Positions 43,026-53,200 of a stretch of DNA of 64,000 bases are shown here, piece after piece. Both the position numbers and the translations under genes were made by a program. The stretch's first letter is position 1, and the number at the start of each line of letters is the position of its first letter. Where the stretch lies: positions 1,922,001-1,986,000 of the forward strand of contig AP012044.1 of assembly GCA_000283575.1 (NCBI GenBank). The letters run 5' to 3'. The stretch comes from Oscillibacter valericigenes Sjm18-20 (GTDB taxonomy: Bacteria > Bacillota > Clostridia > Oscillospirales > Oscillospiraceae). Below the pieces are notes generated by a model. The model was not told where the DNA came from, ran no database searches, and worked only from the letters and a program-made list of their open reading frames with translations.

Positions 43026-43175
43026 AAGATATGAAATACAGGCGTATGTGTTGGATGGCCCCCGCAGTGGCATTTGACGCGTGGACCCCGAAAAAGAGCT
43101 TTGACTCTATGCGCCTACAAAATAAAAAGCGAGGGCGGCGGACGCTGTGCCGCTTAAAAAAGGAGACGGGCGCTT

Positions 43176-44117
43176 ATGCCATGTAAGGGACTGAAAATGA
43201 AGGATTTTGCGGCTTCATTTGATCTGCAGATCCTCAATCGCGGAAATGATTACGAGGAGGCGGTCCTCTCCATCACGGACGTGAACCGGCCCGGCCTTCA
43301 GTTTCTGGGCTTTTATGATTATTTTGATCCCCGCCGGTTACAGGTGATCGGAAAGGCGGAGGTCATGTACCTGAAGGGCCTTACAGTTCAGGAGCGGAGG
43401 AGGGCATTTGACGACCTGTTTCTCTACGATATTCCGGCGCTGGTGATCGCCCGGAATCTGGACTGCTTTCCGGAGTGTCTGCAAAGCGCTCAGGAGCATG
43501 AGCGTACATTGCTGCGTACTGCGGAGACCACGGTGGATTTCACCTCGCATACCATTGAATTTTTGAACCGCAAGCTGGCACCCTGTATCGGGAGGCACGG
43601 TGTTTTGATGGACGTGTACGGTGAGGGGGTGATGCTCACAGGCGACTCCGGCATCGGCAAGAGCGAGACCGCCATCGAGCTAATCATGCGGGGCCACCGG
43701 CTGGTGGCGGACGATTCTGTGGATATCCGGCGGGTGTCCAATGAGCTGATCGGTACGTCGCCGGAGATGATCCGGCATTATATCGAGCTGCGGGGCATCG
43801 GCGTGATCGATGTGCGGCAGCTGTTCGGAATGCGGGCCATCAAGACGGAGTCTCAGATCGACCTGGTGGTACAGCTGGAGCAGTGGGACGACAACAAATT
43901 CTATGACCGGCTGGGCATCGAGGACCACTTTACGGAGATTCTGGATTTACAGGTGCCCTGCGTTACCATTCCGGTCCGGCCAGGGCGGAATCTGGCCAGT
44001 ATCGTGGAGGTGGCGGCCATGAATAACCGCCACCGGCGTTTTGGCTTCAACGCGGCGGAGGAGCTGGCCCGGAGGGTGGACAAACGGGCAGATCTGGGCA
44101 GCGGCAAAAGGGACTGA
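43176..44117 (+). CDS. hprK: HPr kinase/phosphorylase
   Basis: 313 residues. The C-terminal catalytic half has the P-loop GDSGIGKSETA (about residues 156-166), LVADDSVDIRR, and the family signature region ELRGIGVIDVRQLFG. It phosphorylates HPr at Ser46 and so drives carbon catabolite repression in Firmicutes. AAGGAG precedes the ATG. First gene of a long plus-strand run. Confidence 0.95.
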   Translation: MPCKGLKMKDFAASFDLQILNRGNDYEEAVLSITDVNRPGLQFLGFYDYFDPRRLQVIGKAEVMYLKGLTVQERRRAFDDLFLYDIPALVIARNLDCFPECLQSAQEHERTLLRTAETTVDFTSHTIEFLNRKLAPCIGRHGVLMDVYGEGVMLTGDSGIGKSETAIELIMRGHRLVADDSVDIRRVSNELIGTSPEMIRHYIELRGIGVIDVRQLFGMRAIKTESQIDLVVQLEQWDDNKFYDRLGIEDHFTEILDLQVPCVTIPVRPGRNLASIVEVAAMNNRHRRFGFNAAEELARRVDKRADLGSGKRD

Positions 44118-44133
44118 AAGAGGGGCGCAGATA

Positions 44134-45075
44134 ATGTATGTAGGAATCGACGTAGGCGGTACGAATCTGAAGGCGGGCCTCGTGGACGAGGCGGGCCGTC
44201 TTCTGGCGACCCGAAAAATTCCTCTGGGTATGTTTCAGGGCGAGGAATATTTTGTCCGTAAGCTGGCGGAGCTGACGGCGCAGGTCTCGCGGGACGGCGG
44301 CGTGATTCCCGGAGAGCTGGAATATGTGGGCATGGGTATTCCCGGCGCGGTGGCGGAGGGGGATATCCTATACACCTGCAACATTCCGCTGCAAAACGTC
44401 CCCATCGGCAGACTGTTCAGCCAGTATCTGGACGTTCCGGTGATGCTTGAAAACGACGCCAACTGCGCCGCTGTGGGCGAGTATTTTCGCGGCGCGGGAC
44501 AGGGGACAAAGGACTTTGCCGTAGTGACTTTGGGCACGGGCATCGGCGGTGGATTCATTCTGGGCGGCAAACTTTACGCCGCCAGCGGCATGGCCGGCGA
44601 AGTGGGGCATATGGTGGTGGAAAAGGGCGGCGTACTCTGTAACTGCGGGCGGCGCGGCTGCTGGGAGGCATATGCCTCCGCCACCGGACTGATTCGCATG
44701 ACGAAGGAGACTATGGAACGGGCTCGGGAGAGCCTTCTCTGGGAAGAATCCAAGGGCGGGAGCGCCGTTTCGGGCCGGACGGCCTTTGCCGCGGCCCTGC
44801 GGGGAGACCGGACAGCAAAAGCGCTGTGCGAGACCTATGTTGAATATCTGGCGGCGGGCATCGTAAACCTGCTGAACATTTTACAGCCGGAGGTGCTTGC
44901 CATCGGCGGAGGCATCAGCGAGGCGGAGGACGAACTGCTGCTGACGCCTCTTAAGGAGATCGTGGACCGGGAGAGCTACGCCGCCCACTGCGGCGGGAAA
45001 GCCACGGTGGTCAAGGCGGAGCTTGGCAACGACGCGGGCATGATCGGCGCGGCGCTGCTGAAGCGGGCAATCTGA
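44134..45075 (+). CDS. ROK-family sugar kinase, probable glucokinase
   Basis: 313 residues. It starts with the phosphate loop YVGIDVGGTNLKAG and has ENDANCAAVGEY, the catalytic-site segment LGTGIGGGFILGG, and the ROK zinc motif CNCGRRGCWEAY. The most likely reaction is ATP-dependent glucose phosphorylation, though ROK kinases vary in substrate. The start at 44134 removes an extension overlapping hprK; the gap to hprK is 16 bases. Pairing with hprK fits sugar-use control. Confidence 0.9.
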   Translation: MYVGIDVGGTNLKAGLVDEAGRLLATRKIPLGMFQGEEYFVRKLAELTAQVSRDGGVIPGELEYVGMGIPGAVAEGDILYTCNIPLQNVPIGRLFSQYLDVPVMLENDANCAAVGEYFRGAGQGTKDFAVVTLGTGIGGGFILGGKLYAASGMAGEVGHMVVEKGGVLCNCGRRGCWEAYASATGLIRMTKETMERARESLLWEESKGGSAVSGRTAFAAALRGDRTAKALCETYVEYLAAGIVNLLNILQPEVLAIGGGISEAEDELLLTPLKEIVDRESYAAHCGGKATVVKAELGNDAGMIGAALLKRAI

Positions 45076-45092
45076 TTTTGAGGAGGGCCTGT

Positions 45093-46013
45093 ATGGACTG
45101 GACTGAAGAACTGGACAAATGGGCGAAAGAGTATCTGCCGGACCTGAAGATGCGGACCGACGAGGCAATGAGCCGACATACCTCTTTCCGCATCGGCGGA
45201 CCGGCGCGGAGGATGGCGTTTCCAGGCAGCGGTGAACAGATGGTGCTGCTGGCGGACTTTGCCGGTAAATGCGGCGCGCGGCCGATGGTGATCGGAAATG
45301 GGACGAATCTGCTGGTTCCCGACGAAGGACTTGACCGGTTGGTGATTGACACCTCCGCGGGTTTGAACCGGCTGGAGACAGGCGCAGAGGAGAACCAGGT
45401 GAAGGCGGAGGGCGGAGTCCCTCTGGCGCGGCTGGCGGATTTTTCCCACAAGCAGGGGCTTGGAGGCCTGGAATTTGCCCATGGTATCCCCGGCACGGTG
45501 GGCGGGGCCATGTGCATGAACGCCGGAGCCTACGGCGGGGAGATGGCGCATGTGGTGGAGACTGTGGCGCTGCTGGACGTGGAGAGCGGCGTAAAGACGC
45601 TTTCCCGCAGGGAAATGGAGTTTGGATACCGTCACAGTATTTTGACCGACCACCCGGACTGGGTGGTTTTATATGCGGTGTTCCGCCTGACGCCCGGCGA
45701 CCCGGCGGAGATCCGGGCGAATATGGAGGCGCTGATGGCAAAGCGAAAGGCCAGCCAGCCTCTGGAATGGCCCAGCGCGGGCAGTACTTTCAAGCGGCCG
45801 GCGGGCCATTTTGCGGGGACGCTCATTGACCAGTGCGGTTTAAAAGGGCTGACGGTGGGTGGCGCTCAGGTCAGCGAAAAGCACGCGGGGTTTATCATCA
45901 ATCGCGGCGGGGCCACCTTTGCCGACGTGATGGGGCTGATTACAAAGGTGCAGGAGAGAGTGCTTGCGGCCACTGGCGTTCGGCTGGAGCCGGAGGTGAA
46001 AATCGTGCGGTAA
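45093..46013 (+). CDS. murB: UDP-N-acetylenolpyruvoylglucosamine reductase
   Basis: 306 residues. FAD-binding VIGNGTNLLVPDEG is followed by FAHGIPGTVGGAMCMNAGAYGGEM, a catalytic serine in SAGSTFKRP and a final glutamate in LEPEVKIV. It completes UDP-MurNAc synthesis for peptidoglycan. The ATG at 45093 has GAGGAGG six bases upstream. Confidence 0.96.
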   Translation: MDWTEELDKWAKEYLPDLKMRTDEAMSRHTSFRIGGPARRMAFPGSGEQMVLLADFAGKCGARPMVIGNGTNLLVPDEGLDRLVIDTSAGLNRLETGAEENQVKAEGGVPLARLADFSHKQGLGGLEFAHGIPGTVGGAMCMNAGAYGGEMAHVVETVALLDVESGVKTLSRREMEFGYRHSILTDHPDWVVLYAVFRLTPGDPAEIRANMEALMAKRKASQPLEWPSAGSTFKRPAGHFAGTLIDQCGLKGLTVGGAQVSEKHAGFIINRGGATFADVMGLITKVQERVLAATGVRLEPEVKIVR

Positions 46014-46046
46014 AACCGCGCGAAGGAGAGAGAAACGGGTGATTTC

Positions 46047-46907
46047 ATGGAGATTTTGATTATTTCCGGCCTGTCCGGGGCCGGAAAGAGCAAAGCAGCT
46101 TCCTTTTTGGAGGATATGGGCTTTTATATTGTGGACAACATGCCCGCAGCGATGATTCTGAAATTTGCGGAGTTCTGCGCGGGGGGCAACGGGCGGTATG
46201 ACCGGGTGGCGCTGGTGTACGATGTGCGGACGTCGGATTCCTTCACGGAACTGTTTGACGTATTGGATAAGCTGCGGGGCATGGGCGGCGTATGCCGGAT
46301 GCTGTTTTTGCAGGCGTCGCCGGAGACCGTCATCAAACGGTACAAGGAGACTCGCCGCCGCCATCCCCTAAGCAGCGGGACGGACACGCTGGAAGAGGCC
46401 GTCCACCGGGAGATCGAGGTCATGCGCCCGGTTAAGGAACGGGCGGACTATGTGATCGACACCAGCAGCCTGTCCACCGCCCAGCTGCGCGGGGAGCTGC
46501 TGCGCATCTTCAGCGGTAAAGACGAAAAAACCGGGATGACCGTGGCGGTGACGTCCTTCGGATTCAAGTACGGGCTGCCGCTGGAGGCCGATCTGGTGCT
46601 GGATGTGCGGTTCATGCCGAACCCGTTCTATATTGAGACGCTGCGGCTTAAAACGGGCCTTGACAAGGCGGTATCCGACTATGTGTTCTCTTTTCAGCAG
46701 ACCAGAGATTTCCTCTCGAAGCTGGAGGATCTGCTGACTCTGACGCTGCCGCTGTACGCCGAGGAGGGAAAGACGAGTCTCACGGTCGCGGTGGGCTGCA
46801 CTGGCGGACAGCACCGTTCCGTGGCCATTGCGCACGCACTGACCGGATTTATTCAGCAGACGGGCTACCCCGTGACGGAGTATCACCGGGATATCCCCAG
46901 GGGCTGA
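46047..46907 (+). CDS. rapZ: RapZ-family nucleotide-binding protein
   Basis: 286 residues. The P-loop IISGLSGAGKSKA is at the very N-terminus, followed by a second nucleotide motif region (LVYDVRTSD) and the C-terminal GCTGGQHRSVAIAHAL, typical of RapZ/YvcJ. In E. coli RapZ guides RNase E to GlmZ RNA. In Firmicutes the neighbour genes yvcK and whiA are conserved, as here, and the role is less clear. Confidence 0.94.
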   Translation: MEILIISGLSGAGKSKAASFLEDMGFYIVDNMPAAMILKFAEFCAGGNGRYDRVALVYDVRTSDSFTELFDVLDKLRGMGGVCRMLFLQASPETVIKRYKETRRRHPLSSGTDTLEEAVHREIEVMRPVKERADYVIDTSSLSTAQLRGELLRIFSGKDEKTGMTVAVTSFGFKYGLPLEADLVLDVRFMPNPFYIETLRLKTGLDKAVSDYVFSFQQTRDFLSKLEDLLTLTLPLYAEEGKTSLTVAVGCTGGQHRSVAIAHALTGFIQQTGYPVTEYHRDIPRG

Positions 46908-46934
46908 GATACCCGGTGCACGGAAGGGGGATCT

Positions 46935-47999
46935 ATGGAAAATCAACGGACGTCCTATCGCCTCCCCAGGGTGCACGGGCCGCGGATCGCCGCTATCGGC
47001 GGAGGACACGGCCTTTCCACCATGCTGCGGGGGCTGAAGCAGTATACGGAAAATCTGACCGCCATCGTTACGGTGGCGGACGATGGTGGCGGCTCGGGAA
47101 TGCTGCGTCAGGACCTGCAGATGCCCCCTCCGGGGGATATCCGAAACTGTCTGGAGGCTTTGGCCAACACGGAGCCGTTGATGGCGGAGCTGCTGCACTA
47201 CCGCTTTTCCGAGGGGACGCTTGCGGGACAGAGCTTCGGCAATCTGTTTCTGGCGGCGCTGAACGGCATCTCTCCTTCCTTCGATACGGCGGTGAGCCGA
47301 ATGAGCGAGGTTTTGGCCATTACGGGCCGGGTGCTGCCCGTCACCAATGCCAACGTGCAGTTGGAGGCGGAGTTTGAAAACGGCGTACGAGTGGTGGGGG
47401 AGTCCAAAATTTCCTACTGTAAAAAGGAACAGGACTGCCGCATCCGGCAGATCCGCCTGCTGCCGGAGCGTCCGAAGGCGCTGAGTGCGGCAGTGGAGGC
47501 CATTCAAAACGCGGATATGGTGGTGCTGGGACCGGGGAGCCTGTATACCAGCATCATCCCCAATTTGCTGGTGGACGGTATCGTGGATGCCATCCAGGAA
47601 TCCGACGGGCTGAAAATTTTCGTCTGCAACGTCATGACCCAGGAGGGAGAGACAGAGGGATACACCGCCGCAGACCACATCGCGGCGCTGTTCAAGCACT
47701 CCGTGCCAAAGGTGTTTGACCTGTGCCTGACCAATTCCTCTCCCATTCCGAAGGGCGTTGCCGCCCGGTATGCTAAGGAGGGCGCAGAGCTGATCCTCTG
47801 CGACAGGGAGCGGTGCGCAGAGCTGGGCGTTGAGATCATCAACCGGCCGGTTGCCACGGTAGAAAACGGCTTTGTCCGTCACGATCCCGGCCATCTGGCC
47901 CGGGAGCTGATTCTGCTCCAAGCGGAGCGCAGCGTCCGCATCGTGGGGGAGAGGTACACCTTTGACAAGGATTTCTATCGCGTGGAGGATTCAAAATAA
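46935..47999 (+). CDS. yvcK: YvcK family protein (gluconeogenesis factor)
   Basis: 354 residues of the CofD-like fold. It has AAIGGGHGLSTMLRGLK, VTVADDGGGSGMLR, PPPGDIRNCLEAL and DMVVLGPGSLYTSIIPNLLV. In Bacillus it is needed for growth on gluconeogenic carbon and for cell-wall homeostasis, and it binds UDP-sugars. It lies between rapZ and whiA in the conserved order. Confidence 0.94.
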   Translation: MENQRTSYRLPRVHGPRIAAIGGGHGLSTMLRGLKQYTENLTAIVTVADDGGGSGMLRQDLQMPPPGDIRNCLEALANTEPLMAELLHYRFSEGTLAGQSFGNLFLAALNGISPSFDTAVSRMSEVLAITGRVLPVTNANVQLEAEFENGVRVVGESKISYCKKEQDCRIRQIRLLPERPKALSAAVEAIQNADMVVLGPGSLYTSIIPNLLVDGIVDAIQESDGLKIFVCNVMTQEGETEGYTAADHIAALFKHSVPKVFDLCLTNSSPIPKGVAARYAKEGAELILCDRERCAELGVEIINRPVATVENGFVRHDPGHLARELILLQAERSVRIVGERYTFDKDFYRVEDSK

Positions 48000-48015
48000 T
48001 GAGGAGGTGAGTGGG

Positions 48016-48933
48016 ATGTCCTTTTCCTACGACGCGAAAAACGAACTGTGCCGGCTGGACGTGCAGAAACACTGCTGCGCCCGGGCGGAGGCTTACGGGA
48101 TCCTGCTCTACTGCAACACGTTTAACTCCGGCGAGGTCCGCATCGTCACGGAGAATCCCAACTTTGCCGCAAGACTTCCGCGGCTGTTTTATCGGGCGTT
48201 TCACATTCGATTTGACCGCAGGCCGGAGCCGGAGGCACCCGGAAAGCTGGTGTTTCAGATCACCGACCGGGAAAAGCTGGACGGTATGATTGACGCGCTG
48301 GGTTTTGCCCCGGAGCAGAATCTGGTGCTGCACATCAATTTCGGATTGTTGGAGGAGGAGTGCTGCCGGGCTTCGTTCCTGCGGGGCGTGTTTTTCGCAG
48401 GGGGAAGCGTCACTGACCCGCTGAAGCGCTATCATCTGGAGTTGGCGACGTCCCATTTGCAGGTGAGCCGGGAGCTGGAGGCCCTCCTGCGGGATAACGG
48501 CTTTCCCCCCAAGGGGCTGAGCCGGAACGGGAGCTATATTACCTATTTCAAGCAGAGCGACCAGATCGAGGACTTTTTGACGCTTGTGGGCGCTCCGGTA
48601 GCGGCCATGAACGTCATGAGCGCGAAAATGGAAAAGGACCTCAGAAACAGCGTGAACCGCCGTATCAACTGTGACAACGCAAATCTGGACAAGGCGGTGG
48701 ACGCAGCGCTGGAACAGACGGAGGCGATCCGGCGGCTGATGGAAGCGGGACTGATGGAGCAGCTTCCGGACAAACTCCAGGAGACGGCGGAAGCCCGGCT
48801 GGAAAACCCGGAGCTGAGCCTTTCGGAGCTGGCAGACAGCCTTGTCCCGCCGGTTACCAAGTCCTGCTTGAACCACCGTCTACGTAAGCTGACGGGGCTG
48901 GCCAGAGAATTAAAGGGAGAATCGCCCGAGTGA
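48016..48933 (+). CDS. whiA: DNA-binding protein WhiA
   Basis: 305 residues. The N-terminal LAGLIDADG-like domain (SFLRGVFFAGGSVTDP) precedes a C-terminal helix-turn-helix (LSLSELADSLVPPVTKSCLNHRLRKL). It acts in sporulation and cell division in Gram-positive bacteria. The start at 48016 follows GAGGAGGTG. Confidence 0.94.
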   Translation: MSFSYDAKNELCRLDVQKHCCARAEAYGILLYCNTFNSGEVRIVTENPNFAARLPRLFYRAFHIRFDRRPEPEAPGKLVFQITDREKLDGMIDALGFAPEQNLVLHINFGLLEEECCRASFLRGVFFAGGSVTDPLKRYHLELATSHLQVSRELEALLRDNGFPPKGLSRNGSYITYFKQSDQIEDFLTLVGAPVAAMNVMSAKMEKDLRNSVNRRINCDNANLDKAVDAALEQTEAIRRLMEAGLMEQLPDKLQETAEARLENPELSLSELADSLVPPVTKSCLNHRLRKLTGLARELKGESPE

Positions 48934-49013
48934 AAAAGCCGGCAATCGCGCGGACGGCAGGACGCAGCGGGCGGAGAGCATTGTATTTTCCCAAAATAGA
49001 TCAAGGAGCGCAT

Positions 49014-49643
49014 ATGGAAAAACACATTGTCGATATGTCCAGAGACCCTAGGCGAGAGCAGTTTGACTACTTTGCGCCGATGGCGGACCCCTATATGGGC
49101 GTGACCTGTGAGGTGGATATCACCAGCTTGATGGAGAGGCTCCGGCGCAGCGGTGCGCCGTTTTTTCTCTCGTTTACCTATGAGGTTTTAGCGGCGGCCA
49201 ACGCCGTGCCGGAGTTTCGGCGGCGGATCGAGGGAGACCGGGTGGTGGAGTACGACAACTGCCGCTGCTCCTGTACCGTGGCCAAGCCCGACGGAGCCTA
49301 TGCCTATTGTACACTGGACGGGGCGCTGCCGTGGGAAGCCTTTCTGGCGGAGGGACGCAAAGCGCTGGAGGCGGCCAGAGACAGCGGGACGATGTGTGAA
49401 GGAGAAGATTGTGGGGAATATTTTTTTGTCTCTTGCATTCCCTGGCTCCACTATACGTCCATGACCCAACCGGCACCTTGCCCGGCGTACAGCAATGTGC
49501 GGCTGTCGTGGGGCCGGTACGTGACGGAAAACGGAAGGACAAGTCTGCCGGTGACGGTGCTGGCCCACCATGCGCTGGTGGATGGAATCCATCTGGGAAA
49601 GTTTTATCAGGAGCTGGAGAGGCGGGTTTCCCAGAACCGCTGA
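49014..49643 (+). CDS. CAT-fold acyltransferase (chloramphenicol-acetyltransferase-like)
   Basis: 209 residues, the size of a type A CAT subunit. It starts with the usual HIVDMSRDPRREQFDYFAP and has CEVDITSLMERLRR and the catalytic HHALVDGIHLGKFYQELE (HxxxDG). The conserved central SxP-type region SCIPWLHYTSM is present. ATG at 49014 with AAGGAG is chosen; a GTG at 48930 overlapping whiA gives 28 extra residues without family similarity. Whether it inactivates chloramphenicol cannot be said; many such chromosomal proteins act on other substrates. Confidence 0.85.
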   Translation: MEKHIVDMSRDPRREQFDYFAPMADPYMGVTCEVDITSLMERLRRSGAPFFLSFTYEVLAAANAVPEFRRRIEGDRVVEYDNCRCSCTVAKPDGAYAYCTLDGALPWEAFLAEGRKALEAARDSGTMCEGEDCGEYFFVSCIPWLHYTSMTQPAPCPAYSNVRLSWGRYVTENGRTSLPVTVLAHHALVDGIHLGKFYQELERRVSQNR

Positions 49644-49672
49644 GAAAATAAAAGGAAGAAGAGTTCGCGTAT

Positions 49673-50116
49673 ATGGATCGCTGTAAGCTTGCAAATAATT
49701 ATCATAAACGGGGCTGCAACTGCTGCCAGTCGGTGCTGGCGGCATTTACCGACGTGACGGGTCTGAGTGAGGCGGAGAGTCTGGCCATCGGAGGCGGCTT
49801 TGGAGGCGGAGCGGGGACGGGAGAGCTGTGCGGCGCCATTACCGGTGCTGTGATGACCCTGTCCCGGATATTCCCAGCCACCATCGAGGATCCCGCGGCC
49901 GGAAAGAAACGGGCCGTGGGACTTTCCAGAGAGTTTCAGAAACGGTTTTCAGAGAGGTTTGGCTACCTGCGCTGCGCGGAACTGCTGCCGGAGAAGTATC
50001 AGCCGGATGACACCACCCCCGCCGCCAGACGGCTGGAATTGACAAACCACTGCGCCATCATGATTGTCACAGCGGTGGAGATTGTCGAGGAAATGCTGGC
50101 GGAGCGAAAGGCCTGA
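49673..50116 (+). CDS. C_GCAxxG_C_C family putative redox protein
   Basis: 147 residues. The N-terminal cysteines (HKRGCNCCQSVLAAF), then GGFGGGAGTGELCGAITGA and a further cysteine in YLRCAELLP and NHCAIMI, match the C_GCAxxG_C_C family. Members are thought to bind iron-sulfur or act in redox steps; no reaction is established. It sits between the CAT-like gene and dnaE. Confidence 0.87.
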   Translation: MDRCKLANNYHKRGCNCCQSVLAAFTDVTGLSEAESLAIGGGFGGGAGTGELCGAITGAVMTLSRIFPATIEDPAAGKKRAVGLSREFQKRFSERFGYLRCAELLPEKYQPDDTTPAARRLELTNHCAIMIVTAVEIVEEMLAERKA

Positions 50117-50208
50117 GCGCATCGGAGAGCGTCTGCGTTCCGGTTCCGCCTTTTTCAGGCCGGAAGACGGTCGTACTGGCGGAAGAACAGAGAGAAGAGG
50201 AGCGTTCT

Positions 50209-53200
50209 ATGTCCTTTGTCCATTTACATGTTCATACGGAGTTCAGCCTGCTGGACGGCGCGTGCCGCATCAAGGAGCTGCCGGGAGTCTTGAAGGAGAT
50301 GGGCCAGACCGCCTGCGCCATCACGGACCACGGGGTCATGTACGGCGTGATCGACTTTTACCGCGCCTGCAAGGACGCGGGCGTCAAGCCCATTATCGGC
50401 TGCGAGGTCTATGTTGCGCCCAGAGGCCGGACCCGATTTCAAAAGCAGCATGAGTTCGACGCGGAGAGCCGCCATCTGGTTCTGTTGTGTGAAAATGAGG
50501 AGGGATATCGAAACCTCTCTTATATAGTCTCCATGGCGTGGACCGAGGGATTTTACATCAAACCCCGGGTGGATATGGGGCTTTTGCAGGAACACCATCA
50601 GGGGCTGATTGCCCTGTCCGCCTGCCTTGCCGGCGAGATTCCCCGGCGGCTTCGGAACGGGGAATATGACACCGCCAAAGCCGTGGCACTGGAAATGGCG
50701 GATATTTTCGGACCGGACCATTTCTATCTGGAACTGCAGGACCATGGCATCCCCGACCAGCAGAAGGTGAACCGGGGGCTTTTGAAGCTCCATCAGGAGA
50801 CGGGGCTTCCCATGGTCTGCACGAACGACTCCCACTACCTGCGCAAAGAGGACGCGGATGCCCACGACGTGCTGCTTTGCATCCAGACGGGGAAGCTGCT
50901 GGCGGACGAAAACCGGATGCGCTATGAACCGCGGAATTTCTACCTCCGCTCCGAGCAGGAGATGCGCGCCCTGTTTGAGGGCTACGAGGATGCGGTGGAC
51001 AACACCGGGAAGATCGCTGAGCGGTGCAACGTGGAGTTCGTCTTCGGGAAATATCAGCTGCCGGAATTTAAGCTTCCGGAGGGTTATGACTCCTATACCT
51101 ACCTCAAAGAGCTGTGCGACCGGGGCTTTGCGCAGCGATATGGCGACGCCCATCCGGAATATCGCCGACAGATGAGTTATGAACTGGAAATGATCGAGAA
51201 GATGGGCTTTACGGACTACTTTCTCATCGTCTCCGACTTTGTGCGCTACGCCAAGAGCGCGGGCATCCCCGTGGGTCCGGGGCGCGGCAGCGCCGCCGGA
51301 AGTATGGTGAGCTATTGCCTGTATATCACGGATGTCGAGCCGATGCGGTTCGGACTGTATTTTGAACGGTTTCTGAATCCCGAGCGGGTCAGTATGCCGG
51401 ATATCGACATGGATTTCGGCGATGTCCGCCGGGGCGAGGTGGTGGACTATGTCCGCCGGAAATACGGCGACGACCACGTGGCCCAGATCGTGACCTTTGG
51501 CACTATGGCTGCCCGGGGCGTGATCCGGGACGTTGGCCGGGTGATGGGGCTGCCCTACGCCGAGGTGGATACCATCGCCAAGCAGGTACCCAACACCCTG
51601 CATATCACCCTCAGCGACGCGCTGCGGCTTTCAAAGCCCCTCAGCGATCTCTACGAGGGCGATGACAACGTGAAGACCCTGATCGACACGGCCCGCAAGC
51701 TGGAGGGGATGCCCCGCAACGCCTCCACCCATGCCGCGGGCGTGGTCATCACGAAAAAGCCAGTGTACGAGTATGTGCCCCTGGCAAAAAACGACGATGC
51801 GGTGGTTTGCCAGTATATCATGACCACTCTGGAGGAACTGGGCCTTTTAAAAATGGATTTTCTGGGCCTGCGGAACCTGACGGTGCTGGACGACGCGGTA
51901 AAAATGGTTCAGGCGGAGCGCCCCGGTTTCCGGCTGGAGGACATCCCGGAGGACGACGCGCCCACCTACGAGATGTTGGGACAGGGAAAGACCATCGGCG
52001 TGTTCCAAATGGAATCCACCGGCATGACCGGCGTATGTGTGGGGCTGAAACCTCGCAGCATCGAAGATATTTCATCCATTATCGCTCTCTACCGTCCCGG
52101 CCCCATGGACTCCATTCCAAAGTTCATCGCCTGTGCCCAGAATCCAAAAAAAATCTCCTATCTTCACCCATCGCTGGAGCCGATTTTGTCCATTACCTAC
52201 GGGTGCATTTTATATCAGGAGCAGGTCATTGAGATTTTCCGCCGGCTGGCGGGGTACTCCCTGGGCCAGGCGGATATGGTGCGCCGGGCCATCTCCAAAA
52301 AGAAGGCCGCCCAGATCGTGCGGGAAAAGGACGCGTTTATCCGCGGCGACAGGGAGCGGAATATCCCCGGGTGCGTGGCAAACGGTATCCCGGAGGAGAC
52401 GGCCGAGGCCATCTATCAGGAGATTTACGACTTTGCAAACTACGCCTTTAACAAGGCGCATTCCGTTTCCTATGCGGTGGTAGCCTACCAGACCGCCTAT
52501 TTTAAGTGCCATTTTCCGAAGGAATATATGGCCGCGCTGCTTACCAGCGTCCTGGATAACTCCGCCAAGATCGCGGGATACATCACGGAATGCCGCGACT
52601 GGGGCATTAAGCTCCTGCCACCGGACATCAATTGCTCCTGCGACACCTTCACGGTGGAAGAGGGCGGTATCCGGTTTGGTCTGGCTGCCGTCAAAAACAT
52701 CGGGAGGGGATTTATTCAGGCTGTGATGCGGGAGCGGGAGGATCGGCCCTTTTCCTCCCTCAGCGACTTCTGCGCGCGGATGAACGGCAGCGACATGAAC
52801 AAGCGGGCGGTGGAAAACCTGATCCGCTCCGGTGCGTTTGACGGCTTTGGGGCGAAGAGATCCCAGCTGATCCGTGTTTTCGAGACGGTAATGGACTCCA
52901 TTGCCAACGCCAGCCGCCAGAACGTGGAGGGGCAGCTCGATTTCTTCTCCATGGCGGCGGGTGACGCGGCGGAACCAAAACCGCCGAAGGAGGCGGACCT
53001 GCCGGACATCCCGGAGTTTTCCCAGCAGGAGCTGATGAATATGGAGAAGGAGACCACAGGCCTCTACCTCTCCGGTCATCCCATGGATGCCTATCGGGAT
53101 GAGGTGAAGCGGCTGAACGCACCCGCGATCGCCTCCATTTTGGACGATTTTGCCCAGGAGGGCGGCCCCACCCGGTTTGCCGACGGCCAGCGGGTCCGGA

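Noticed and set aside
48930..49013. GTG start overlapping whiA for the CAT-like protein
   Set aside because: The added 28 residues are basic and unlike the family; the ATG at 49014 gives the normal CAT length and start.
49014..49643. Acquired chloramphenicol resistance gene
   Set aside because: It sits inside a conserved core run with no mobile-element traces and matches only the general CAT fold and HxxxDG motif.
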